Shown piece after piece: positions 1 to 6,349 of a DNA stretch of 15,015 bases. A model generated the notes under the pieces. The model searched no databases and was not told the DNA's origin. It worked only from the letters and a program-made list of their open reading frames with translations. This DNA is from DATGKK01 sp035294725. Its GTDB lineage: Bacteria > Actinomycetota > Acidimicrobiia > Acidimicrobiales > Bog-793. The stretch spans positions 1 through 15,015 of the forward strand of contig DATGKK010000032.1 of the NCBI GenBank assembly GCA_035294725.1. Direction: 5' to 3'. Position 1 is the stretch's first letter. Each line of letters starts with the position of its first letter. A program made the translations under genes and the position numbers.

Positions 1-232
1 GTCCGAGCGCTTCGAGCAACTCCTCCAGGCCGCGTCGCTCCCACGTATTCGCCTCCACGACACTCGCCACACCGCGGCGACGCTCATGCTGGCGGCCGGC
101 GTCAACCCGAAAGTGGTGCAGGAGATGCTCGGCCACTCGCACGTGAGCATCACGCTCGGGATCTACGGGCACGTGACACCGAGCATGGGGAGGGAGGCCG
201 GGGCGGCGCTGTCAGCGAGTCTTCTCGGGTAG
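1..232 (+). CDS. Tyrosine recombinase (phage-type integrase), C-terminal fragment
   Basis: Only the last 76 residues are in the window; the gene enters from the left edge in frame 2 and stops with TAG at 230-232. The fragment carries the end of the tyrosine recombinase catalytic domain: the HDTRH box (H-x-x-R) at about residues 19-23, the LGHSHVSIT box with its catalytic His, and the nucleophile Tyr in IYGHV (Tyr codon 164-166). Enzymes of this family cut and rejoin DNA at att sites through a covalent phosphotyrosine. The context fits an integrative element: a tRNA-Ala 3' end lies about 1.4 kb downstream with the gene pointing toward it. The 3' end overlaps the convergent AlbA_2-type gene by 21 bp. 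Nothing suggests it is broken, but the N-terminal arm-binding and core-binding domains are outside the window, so integrity cannot be judged. Confidence 0.93.
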   Translation, partial: SERFEQLLQAASLPRIRLHDTRHTAATLMLAAGVNPKVVQEMLGHSHVSITLGIYGHVTPSMGREAGAALSASLLG

Positions 233-1567
233 CGCCAGCCACCTTTCAAGGTTGTCCCGGTCCAGCTGCTGCCACGCCGCCAGCAATGGCCGAAAGTCCT
301 GCCCTATGGCTCTGCACTCGGCGTGTCCAAAGGCGGTCAGGCAGTCAGAGAGGACCCCGCGAGCAACGCGGCAGATCGCAATAGGGCTCGACAGGTCCGC
401 GAGCTCTGCCGACGCCGTGATAGCTGGCACATCGTTCGTTGTATCGAGACCCGGTCCAAGGGTTCCCCAGGGCTCTCGAATCCGTGCGGGACGAAGCGCA
501 CAAGGCTCCGGATCGCCGCCAAGTCCTGGGCAGGTCAGCCGTAACTCAATGGTGCATCCCCCTGAGCACCCCGCCCGAGATGAGGCGTACTGAGCTGCTA
601 GATCCATACCGGCCAGCAGTCGGGCTGCTAGCACGGTCTCGAAAAAGGTCGGTGGCCCCGCAGCGGTTGCTGGGTCGGACGGGTCCACTGGCGCGGTCGC
701 CAGGTAGGCGAGCGATGCGGACCCGTCCGTGTGTAGGGCGACGCTGTCGCTCTTCCAGAATGAAGGCCGAAGGTCCGCTGTCAGTTCGACACGTCGAAAC
801 CGCGTCCGGGAGGCGAGGGGTAGCGGGGTGACCGGCGGTGCTGGACCGCGATGCTGCGCCTCGTAGACCCATTTCTCCAGTTCAGCCACGCTTTTCGTGC
901 TGAGTTCGAAGCTGCCCGGAATCTCAGGTACGACAGTCACCTGTACCCATCCGCGGGAGCCGCGGTCAAGCTGCCGGTCCATCAGTTCCGACACATTCTG
1001 CAAACGTCCAGCATGCACCTGCGCGCGCGTCAGCCGGTCCCGATATGCCGCGGCTATCTCATGCTCTCCCAGCCAAACGGTGTGTGCCTGCTGCCGTCGC
1101 GGGAAGCCCCAGCTTGGCTTGCTTCCGCCACTCCGGGTCTGAACGAGGAAGGGAGCCGCAGCATTCGCTGCTACCACAATCAAGTAGAAGCCGCGATCCC
1201 CTCCCCCGTCCTCTGCAACCTCAAGCACCTCATACTCCGGAAACGGTCGGACCCGCGCGGCGATGGTCTGTCGCATCGACTCCTTGGTCTCGCGGGACAG
1301 CTCCACCCCCGGTGCCTCCACGGCGATGTCTTCCTTCTCCCCGATCCCAAGCACGATCACGCCGCCGACCGAGTTCGCCATCGCGGCGACATCCTTGGCG
1401 AGCTCCTCGTCACCCGCGGGAGTTCGGCTGTAGAGCTCGCGCTTGAAGTCGATGTCCCAGCTCTCAGAGACCCGAGCAGCGAGTAGGCGCTTCAGCGCTG
1501 ACGGAGGCAGGGCTTCGGTGAGTGGGCCGTCGAGGATCGCCTCGATGCGCGGCAGCCGAATGGTCAC
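212..1567 (-). CDS. AlbA_2 (Schlafen-type) domain protein, element cargo
   Basis: A 451-residue protein starting at GTG; a G-rich run (AGGGGGG) about 8 nt upstream may serve as ribosome binding site. Residues about 23-180 match the AlbA_2 'putative DNA-binding' domain: an acidic start (E35, then D40-F41-K42), the hallmark MANSVGGVIVLGI at 63-75, and a closing FPRR...WLGEHEIAAAYRDR stretch at about 155-178. The same fold forms the Schlafen core, where an E-x4-E-F-K motif contributes to an RNase site; here the spacing is kept with Asp as the second acid. The C-terminal 270 residues match nothing I recognise and include a Cys-rich patch at about 333-356. No signal peptide or membrane segment is visible. 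It lies between the integrase and the tRNA attachment side and is less GC-rich than the downstream genes, which fits horizontally acquired cargo. Function (regulation, defence or RNA cleavage) is open. Confidence 0.82.
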   Translation of the reverse strand: MTIRLPRIEAILDGPLTEALPPSALKRLLAARVSESWDIDFKRELYSRTPAGDEELAKDVAAMANSVGGVIVLGIGEKEDIAVEAPGVELSRETKESMRQTIAARVRPFPEYEVLEVAEDGGGDRGFYLIVVAANAAAPFLVQTRSGGSKPSWGFPRRQQAHTVWLGEHEIAAAYRDRLTRAQVHAGRLQNVSELMDRQLDRGSRGWVQVTVVPEIPGSFELSTKSVAELEKWVYEAQHRGPAPPVTPLPLASRTRFRRVELTADLRPSFWKSDSVALHTDGSASLAYLATAPVDPSDPATAAGPPTFFETVLAARLLAGMDLAAQYASSRAGCSGGCTIELRLTCPGLGGDPEPCALRPARIREPWGTLGPGLDTTNDVPAITASAELADLSSPIAICRVARGVLSDCLTAFGHAECRAIGQDFRPLLAAWQQLDRDNLERWLALPEKTR

Positions 1568-1590
1568 GACAGCTACCCCCCTGGGTCAGT

Positions 1591-1633
1591 GGTGACAAAT
1601 GGGTGACAAGCGCCTCTGTCAGCGGTTGTCACC
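1591..1633. repeat. Cluster of GGTGACAA repeats beside the attachment region
   Basis: The octamer GGTGACAA occurs directly at 1591-1598 and 1602-1609 and inverted as TTGTCACC at 1626-1633; a weaker inverted CTGTCA lies at 1616-1621. The copies fall in the 97 bp between the start of the AlbA_2-type gene and the tRNA-Ala 3' end. Short repeats in this position are typical of arm-type integrase or excisionase binding sites. The second and third copies could also form an 8-bp stem with a 16-nt loop. On the minus strand each copy reads TTGTCA, which resembles a -35 box, so a promoter role for the AlbA_2-type gene is an alternative. Confidence 0.55.
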
Positions 1634-1664
1634 AGCCCCGCCTAAGGCTCTGACCAGGACTTTC

Positions 1665-1700
1665 TGGTGGAGGCGAAGGGACTCGAACCCTCGAACCTCT
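1665..1700. other. Putative att site (tRNA-Ala 3' half)
   Basis: Integrative elements with tyrosine recombinases commonly insert in the 3' half of tRNA genes and carry a copy of that half, so the tRNA is restored. Here the integrase and a foreign-looking gene lie directly on the 3' side of the tRNA, and short repeats sit just outside it. The exact core cannot be set from one end; it should lie between the CCA end and the anticodon loop. A matching direct repeat is expected beyond the left edge of the window. Confidence 0.5.
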
Positions 1701-1741
1701 TGACTGCCAGTCAAGCGCTCTACCAACTGAGCTACGCCCCC
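1665..1741 (-). tRNA. tRNA-Ala, anticodon GGC
   Basis: A full cloverleaf can be folded on the minus strand: 7-bp acceptor stem (1735-1741 with 1669-1675), D arm GCTC/GAGC, anticodon stem CTTGA/TCAAG with loop CTGGCAG, and T arm GAGGG-TTCGAGT-CCCTT. The anticodon GGC (plus-strand 1706-1708) reads Ala codon GCC, and the acceptor stem contains the G3-U70 wobble pair that is the main identity element for alanyl-tRNA synthetase. The CCA end is encoded (1665-1667). By my folding the variable region has 6 nt, one more than the usual 5. The 3' end faces the integrase-bearing side, so this gene is the likely attB of the element to the left; it appears whole after integration. Confidence 0.95.
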
Positions 1742-1988
1742 AGAAGGCTCCGAACAGGCTAGCAGCCACCCGTCCCGCCCCTGCTGGCGGTCCAAGCCGA
1801 GGCAACCCGTCGCCCATCCGGGCAAGACGGCGAACTGCTGGCCGTTTCCTCCGTGGGCCGGATAGCGCCGCCAACCCTCGAACCGCCTGGGCCGGGGGGC
1901 CGACCCCCTCTGCCATCCCGAGACGAGCTGTCCGGTTGCTGCTCCGCCCACGCCAGGGCCGCCGCAGCTCCGGCTGTAGATTCGGCCC
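1742..1988. promoter_or_regulatory. Divergent intergenic region between tRNA-Ala and leuS
   Basis: This is the longest gene-free stretch in the window and must hold the promoters of both the tRNA (minus) and leuS (plus). Apart from the -10-like box next to leuS it has no clear signals. A TAGCCT on the minus strand about 14 nt ahead of the tRNA 5' end is a weak -10 candidate. A small GC-only hairpin can be drawn at 1894-1908. I see no T-box leader, leader peptide with leucine codons, or other riboswitch. Confidence 0.5.
1977..1982 (+). promoter_or_regulatory. -10-like box of leuS, probably leaderless transcript
   Basis: TAGATT matches the actinobacterial TAnnnT -10 pattern and ends exactly 6 nt before the leuS ATG at 1989, which puts the expected transcription start on or next to the A of the start codon. 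There is no Shine-Dalgarno-like purine run between the box and the ATG, which agrees with a leaderless mRNA. No convincing -35 hexamer is seen at the usual distance. Confidence 0.6.
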
Positions 1989-4439
1989 ATGTCCGACGCA
2001 TACGACGTCCAGGAGGTCGAGGCGCGCTGGCAGCGCCGCTGGGAGGACGAGGGCACCTACCGGATCACCCTCGACGACCCCCGGCCAGCGTCGTACGTGC
2101 TGTGCATGTACCCCTACCCGAGTGGCCCCGCCCACCAGGGCCATGTGCGCAACTACACGCTCGGAGACGTGCTCGTCCGCTACTACACGATGCGAGGGCA
2201 CGCCGTGCTCACCCCCTTCGGCTTCGACTCGTTCGGGCTCCCGGCAGAGAACGCCGCCATCAAAGGTGGCGAGCATCCCCGGGTCTACACCGAGGCCCGC
2301 ATCGCCGAGCTGAAGGCCTCCGTGCAGCGCCTCGGCGCCGTCTACGACTGGGGGCGGGAGCTGCGCAGCCACGACCCCGACTACATGAAGTGGAACCAGG
2401 TCATCTTCCTCCGGCTCCTCGAGGCCGGGCTCGCCTACCGCGCGAAGGCTCCGGTCAACTGGTGCCCGGGCTGCCAGACGGTCCTCGCCAACGAGCAGGT
2501 CCTGCCCGACGGGACCTGCGAACGCTCAGGCGACCTGGTCGAGCGCCGGAACCTCGAGCAGTGGTTCTTCAAGATCACCCAGTACGCGGACGAGCTCCTC
2601 GACGCCCTCGACGGGCTCGACTGGCCCGAGCGGGTGAAGACGATGCAGCGCAACTGGATCGGCCGCTCCGAGGGCGCCCAGTTCAAGATGGAGATCGCGG
2701 AGCACCCCGGCCTTGCGGTCGAGGTGTTCACGACCCGCCCGGACACCGGCTTCGGGATGACCTATGCGGTGCTCGCGCCCGAGCACGAGCTGGTCGACCT
2801 CGTCACGACGGCCGAGCAGCGCCCTGCCGTCGACGCCGTCGTCGAGAGGGCGAGGCATTCGAGCGACATCGAGCGCATGTCCTCGGAGGGGACCCTCGAG
2901 AAGCGGGGCGCCTTCACCGGGTCTCACTGCATCAACCCGTTCACGGGTAGGCCGGTCCCCCTCTACGTGGCGGACTACGTGCTGGCGAGCTACGGCACGG
3001 GCGCCATCATGGCCGTGCCGGCCGAGGACCAGCGCGACTACGACTTCGCCAGGGCCTACGGCCTGCCGATCGTCCGCACGGTGCAACCTCCCGAGGGTGC
3101 CCCGCAGGATGCCGCCTACTCCGGCGACGGCCCCCACGTGAACTCGGAGTGGCTCGACGGGCTCGGCAACGACGCGGCCAAGGCGAAGGCGATCGACTTC
3201 CTCGAGTCCGAGGGCATCGGCCACCGCACGGTCAACTACCGCCTGCGGGACTGGCTCATCAGCCGCCAGCGCTACTGGGGCTGCCCGATACCGGTCGTCC
3301 ACTGCCCGCACGACGGCATCGTCCCAGTCCCCGAGGAGGAGCTTCCGATCCTGCTCCCAGAGGACGTGGAGTTCAAGCCAACCGGGGAGTCGCCCCTCAA
3401 GTCACACGAGGCGTTCCTCCACGTGACCTGCCCGAGATGTGGTCGTCCGGCAGCCCGGGAGACCGACACGATGGACACGTTCGTCGACTCGTCGTGGTAC
3501 TTCCTGCGCTTTGCCAACCCTCATGACCAGTCTGAGCCGATCGACATCGCGGCGGCCCGCAAGTACCTGCCCGTCGATCGCTACATCGGCGGCATCACCC
3601 ACGCCATCTTGCACCTGCTCTACGCCCGCTTCTACACCCGCGCGCTCGGCGACCTCGGCCTCGGCCCGAAGGAGCTGCGCGAGCCCTTCGCCCAGCTGTT
3701 CTGCCAGGGCATGATCCGCCTCGGCGGGAGCGCCATGTCAAAGTCGCGCGGCAATGTCGTCCCCCCGGGCGAGTACTTCGAGCGGGTCGGCGCCGACGCT
3801 TTGCGCCTCGCCCACCTGTTCGTCGGGCCTCCCGTCGAGGACTACGACTGGAGCGACCAAACCGACGAGGTCATCGAAGGCTGCGCCCGCTACCTGTCAC
3901 GGGTGTGGAGGCTCGCGATCGGCGAGGTCGGGCCGCAGCCCGGCGCCAGCGCCGGTGGGCCTGACGAGCTGCGCCGCTCGGTCCATGCCGCGGTCGCCAA
4001 GGTCTCGGCCGACATTGAGCGCTACGGCTTCAACACCGCAGTTGCCGCGGTCATGGAGCTCACGAACGCCGTCTACCGCCATGCGCACGCCGGCACCGAC
4101 GCCGAGGCGGTCGACGAGGCGATCCGGGTCCTTCTCGAGCTGCTCGCACCCCTGGCGCCTCATCTGGCCGCCGAGGCCTACGAGCGCCGCTACGGCGAGC
4201 ACGTCCACACCCGCCCCTGGCCCGTGGCCGACCCGGCCTACCTCGCAGCCGAGACCGTGACGATGGTCGTGCAGGTGAACGGGAAAGTCCGGGACCGAGT
4301 GGAGGTCGCGGCGGGGATCGGCGAGGAGGAGGCCACGGCAGCCGCGCTCGGCTCCGAGAAGGTCCGCCAGGTCCTCGCCGGCGCCGAGCCCCGGCGGATC
4401 GTGGTGAAGCCCCCCACGCTCGTCAACATCGTCGCCTGA
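1989..4439 (+). CDS. leuS: Leucyl-tRNA synthetase
   Basis: An 816-residue cytosolic class I aminoacyl-tRNA synthetase that charges tRNA-Leu with leucine. Seen in order: the HIGH-type motif HQGH at 49-52 within PYPSGPAHQGHVRNYT; the CP1 editing domain with TTRPDT at 248-253 and GTGAIMAVPAEDQRD at 336-350, including D347, the likely counterpart of the editing-site Asp; DWLISRQRYWG at 421-431; a CPRC pair at 481-484; ETDTMDTFVDSSWYF at 491-505; AMSKSRGN at 582-589; then a helical anticodon-binding domain and the C-terminal MVVQVNGKVRDRV segment. Length is normal for the family. The first KMSKS lysine is Ala here, while the SKS part is kept. The HVRNYT signature resembles the E. coli-type enzyme rather than the LHVGHPLGY form I associate with mycobacteria. 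The start is supported by homologous N-termini and the leaderless -10 box. It is monocistronic and convergent with the next gene, with an 8-bp gap. Confidence 0.98.
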   Translation: MSDAYDVQEVEARWQRRWEDEGTYRITLDDPRPASYVLCMYPYPSGPAHQGHVRNYTLGDVLVRYYTMRGHAVLTPFGFDSFGLPAENAAIKGGEHPRVYTEARIAELKASVQRLGAVYDWGRELRSHDPDYMKWNQVIFLRLLEAGLAYRAKAPVNWCPGCQTVLANEQVLPDGTCERSGDLVERRNLEQWFFKITQYADELLDALDGLDWPERVKTMQRNWIGRSEGAQFKMEIAEHPGLAVEVFTTRPDTGFGMTYAVLAPEHELVDLVTTAEQRPAVDAVVERARHSSDIERMSSEGTLEKRGAFTGSHCINPFTGRPVPLYVADYVLASYGTGAIMAVPAEDQRDYDFARAYGLPIVRTVQPPEGAPQDAAYSGDGPHVNSEWLDGLGNDAAKAKAIDFLESEGIGHRTVNYRLRDWLISRQRYWGCPIPVVHCPHDGIVPVPEEELPILLPEDVEFKPTGESPLKSHEAFLHVTCPRCGRPAARETDTMDTFVDSSWYFLRFANPHDQSEPIDIAAARKYLPVDRYIGGITHAILHLLYARFYTRALGDLGLGPKELREPFAQLFCQGMIRLGGSAMSKSRGNVVPPGEYFERVGADALRLAHLFVGPPVEDYDWSDQTDEVIEGCARYLSRVWRLAIGEVGPQPGASAGGPDELRRSVHAAVAKVSADIERYGFNTAVAAVMELTNAVYRHAHAGTDAEAVDEAIRVLLELLAPLAPHLAAEAYERRYGEHVHTRPWPVADPAYLAAETVTMVVQVNGKVRDRVEVAAGIGEEEATAAALGSEKVRQVLAGAEPRRIVVKPPTLVNIVA

Positions 4440-4444
4440 GCTGC

Positions 4445-4454
4445 GAGCTAGCTC
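4445..4454. repeat. Palindrome GAGCTAGCTC between convergent genes
   Basis: A perfect 10-bp palindrome spans the gap between leuS and the LLM gene and includes the TAG stop of the latter. It has no loop and no T run on either strand, so it is not a usable intrinsic terminator. With only 8 bp between the stop codons, the two transcripts probably overlap at their 3' ends or rely on factor-dependent termination. Confidence 0.3.
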
Positions 4455-5449
4455 CGGAAGCCCTCCAGCACGCGCTCCCAGCCGCCGAAGCCGTAGGGCG
4501 CGTAGAACGAGAAGCGGTCGATCATGTCGCCGAACCGCTCCCGCACGGTCGCCGCCACCTGGTCGGGCGGGGCCACGACGGCGAAGGCGTCGAGGACCTC
4601 GTCGTCGACGAGCTCGGCCATCTTCTGCCACTCGCCCTGCCGAGAGAGCGGGTGGAGCTGGCTCTGGAGGTCGCCCCAGCCGTGCGCCTCGAGAACCGGG
4701 CGGTAGGCGGGCGTCGAGCCGTAGAACGCGATCTGGGCCTTCACCGCCGCCTTGGCCCGGGCGACCTCCTCCTCGGTCTCGCCCGTCACGACGAAGCCCG
4801 GGTAGGAGACCTGGAAGGCCGACCGGTCCCGCCCGGCCCTTCGAAGACCCTTGTCGATCGCCGGCATCGTGACTTCGCGCATGTAGCGCTCGGTCGTGAA
4901 CCCGTGGATGAGGATGCCGTCGGCCACCTCGCCTGCGACCTGGGTCATGAGCTCCCCGACCGCCGCCAGGAAGACCTTCGGCTTGCCGTAGGGGTTCGGG
5001 CCGGGGTTGAAGAACGGCGTCATGAGGTTGAAGGTGTAGAAGTCGCCCCTGAAGTCGAGCGGCCCCCCGCTCTGCCAGCAGTCCCAGATCGCGTGCAGCG
5101 CCTGTATGTACTCCTTCATCCGGGGAGCCGGATGCGACCACGGCATCGAGTAGCGGCGCTCGATGTGGGGTTTGATCTGCGAGCCGAGGCCGAGCAGGAG
5201 GCGGCCCTTCGTGAGGAGCTGCACGTCGTTCGCCATCGTGGCCGTGATCATGGGGCTCCGACCGAAGGCGACGACGATCCCCGTCCCGAGCTCGAGCCGC
5301 TCCGTGGCCCCTGCGGCGAGGGCGAGCGTGAGGAGCGGATCGTGGCCGGTCTCGGCTGCCCATGCTCCGTCATAGCCCTGCTGCTCGACACGGCGAGCCT
5401 GGTCGTCGATGCCGCCTGGGTCGAAGCCGATGCCTCCGTCGATGAGCAT
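4448..5449 (-). CDS. LLM class F420-dependent oxidoreductase
   Basis: A 333-residue luciferase-like monooxygenase-fold protein, close in pattern to the TIGR03617 (MSMEG_2256-type) F420-dependent oxidoreductases. Visible family marks are the TIM-barrel start GGIGFDPGGI, GYDGAWAAETGHDP at about 25-38, LELGTGIVVAFGRSP at 52-66, the KGRLLLGLGSQ stretch at 81-91, HPAPRMKEYIQALHAIW at about 106-122 and VADGILIHGFTTERY in the second half. The family binds deazaflavin F420, or sometimes FMN, and transfers hydride; the substrate cannot be told from sequence. It is soluble with no signal peptide. It starts at ATG 9 nt after the PAC2 stop codon, so it is probably the last gene of a phosphotransferase-PAC2-LLM operon. 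Its TAG stop lies within a 10-bp palindrome in the short gap to the convergent leuS. Confidence 0.88.
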   Translation of the reverse strand: MLIDGGIGFDPGGIDDQARRVEQQGYDGAWAAETGHDPLLTLALAAGATERLELGTGIVVAFGRSPMITATMANDVQLLTKGRLLLGLGSQIKPHIERRYSMPWSHPAPRMKEYIQALHAIWDCWQSGGPLDFRGDFYTFNLMTPFFNPGPNPYGKPKVFLAAVGELMTQVAGEVADGILIHGFTTERYMREVTMPAIDKGLRRAGRDRSAFQVSYPGFVVTGETEEEVARAKAAVKAQIAFYGSTPAYRPVLEAHGWGDLQSQLHPLSRQGEWQKMAELVDDEVLDAFAVVAPPDQVAATVRERFGDMIDRFSFYAPYGFGGWERVLEGFRS

Positions 5450-5458
5450 GGGGAGAAC

Positions 5459-6349
5459 CTAGTGCGGCTCGCCGGGCTCCGTCCCCCCCTCGCCGCGCAG
5501 GTACCGTTCCAGCTCGGCCGCGAGCTCGTCGCCAGACGGGACGTCCTGCTCGGTCATGCCGGGCAGCCCCTCGAGGACGTCCACGTTCGTCTCCAGCTGG
5601 CGGACCATGGCGGCGTGCTCGGGGCTCTGGTTGATGAGCTCGTCCACCTTCTTGCGCGCCGCCTCGGCCGCCTCGGCGAGCACATGGGAGTCGATGACGA
5701 GCCCGGAGACCGAGGCGATGCCGTCGAGCAGGGAGACCGCGGCGGGGGCGAAGGGCATCGCCGAGACGTAGTGGGGCACCCGGGCCCACAATCCGACCGC
5801 CGGGATCCCCGAGATGGCGAAGGCGCGCTCGAGCGCAGCCTGCACGCCGGCCGGCACCTCGATCGTCCCGTCCACGTAGCCGACGAGCCGGGCGAGCTCC
5901 GAGGTCGAGGCCGTCGCCGCGAGCCGGACGGGCCGTGTGTGCGGAGCTCCGGCGGGAAACCCGCCGAGCCCGATCAGCATCCTCGCCTGCACGGACTGGG
6001 CGATCTCGAGCACCGCCGCCGAGAAGCGGCGCCAGCGGAAGTCCGGCTCGGGCCCGCTCAACAGCAGGATGCCCGAGCCGAGGCGGTCCGTGCCCACCTG
6101 CATGACCGGGCGCTCGAAGGTGAGCGACTCGGCAACGCCGTCGACGATGCGCAGCTGCGGCCGGCGGGCCCGAAGGTCGATCAGCTCCTCGTCGTCGAAG
6201 ACGGCGTACGGGCGGAACTCGATGGTCTCGACCAGAGCCGCGAGCGCCGTCCGGGCGGCGAGGCCGGCGTCGACCCATCCCTCGAGCACCGCGATCACGA
6301 CGGGTCGCTCGGGCGCCGGCTCGCCCGTCAGCTCGTAGAGGTCGGCCAT
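5459..6349 (-). CDS. PAC2 family protein
   Basis: A 296-residue protein of the PAC2 (proteasome assembly chaperone 2-like) family, in the form common in actinobacteria. Supporting stretches are PVVIAVLEGWVDAGLAARTAL near residues 15-35, the FDDEELIDLRARRP segment at about 51-64, the ILLLSGPEPDFRWRRF segment at about 94-109, the MLIGLGGFPAGAPHTRP segment at about 123-139, and a C-terminal helix with KKVDELINQSPEHAAMVRQLE. Eukaryotic PAC2 helps assemble proteasome alpha rings; bacterial members are widespread, also where no proteasome is obvious, and their role is unsettled. Start ATG overlaps the upstream phosphotransferase stop as TGATG, indicating translational coupling. The product is soluble. 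No proteasome genes are in the window, so a link to protein turnover is only inferred from the family name. Confidence 0.88.
   Translation of the reverse strand: MADLYELTGEPAPERPVVIAVLEGWVDAGLAARTALAALVETIEFRPYAVFDDEELIDLRARRPQLRIVDGVAESLTFERPVMQVGTDRLGSGILLLSGPEPDFRWRRFSAAVLEIAQSVQARMLIGLGGFPAGAPHTRPVRLAATASTSELARLVGYVDGTIEVPAGVQAALERAFAISGIPAVGLWARVPHYVSAMPFAPAAVSLLDGIASVSGLVIDSHVLAEAAEAARKKVDELINQSPEHAAMVRQLETNVDVLEGLPGMTEQDVPSGDELAAELERYLRGEGGTEPGEPH

Noticed and set aside
1894..1908. GGGGG-CCGA-CCCCC hairpin upstream of leuS
   Set aside because: Only a 5-bp GC stem in GC-rich DNA, without a T run or known riboswitch context; probably chance, although it could affect DNA or RNA structure.
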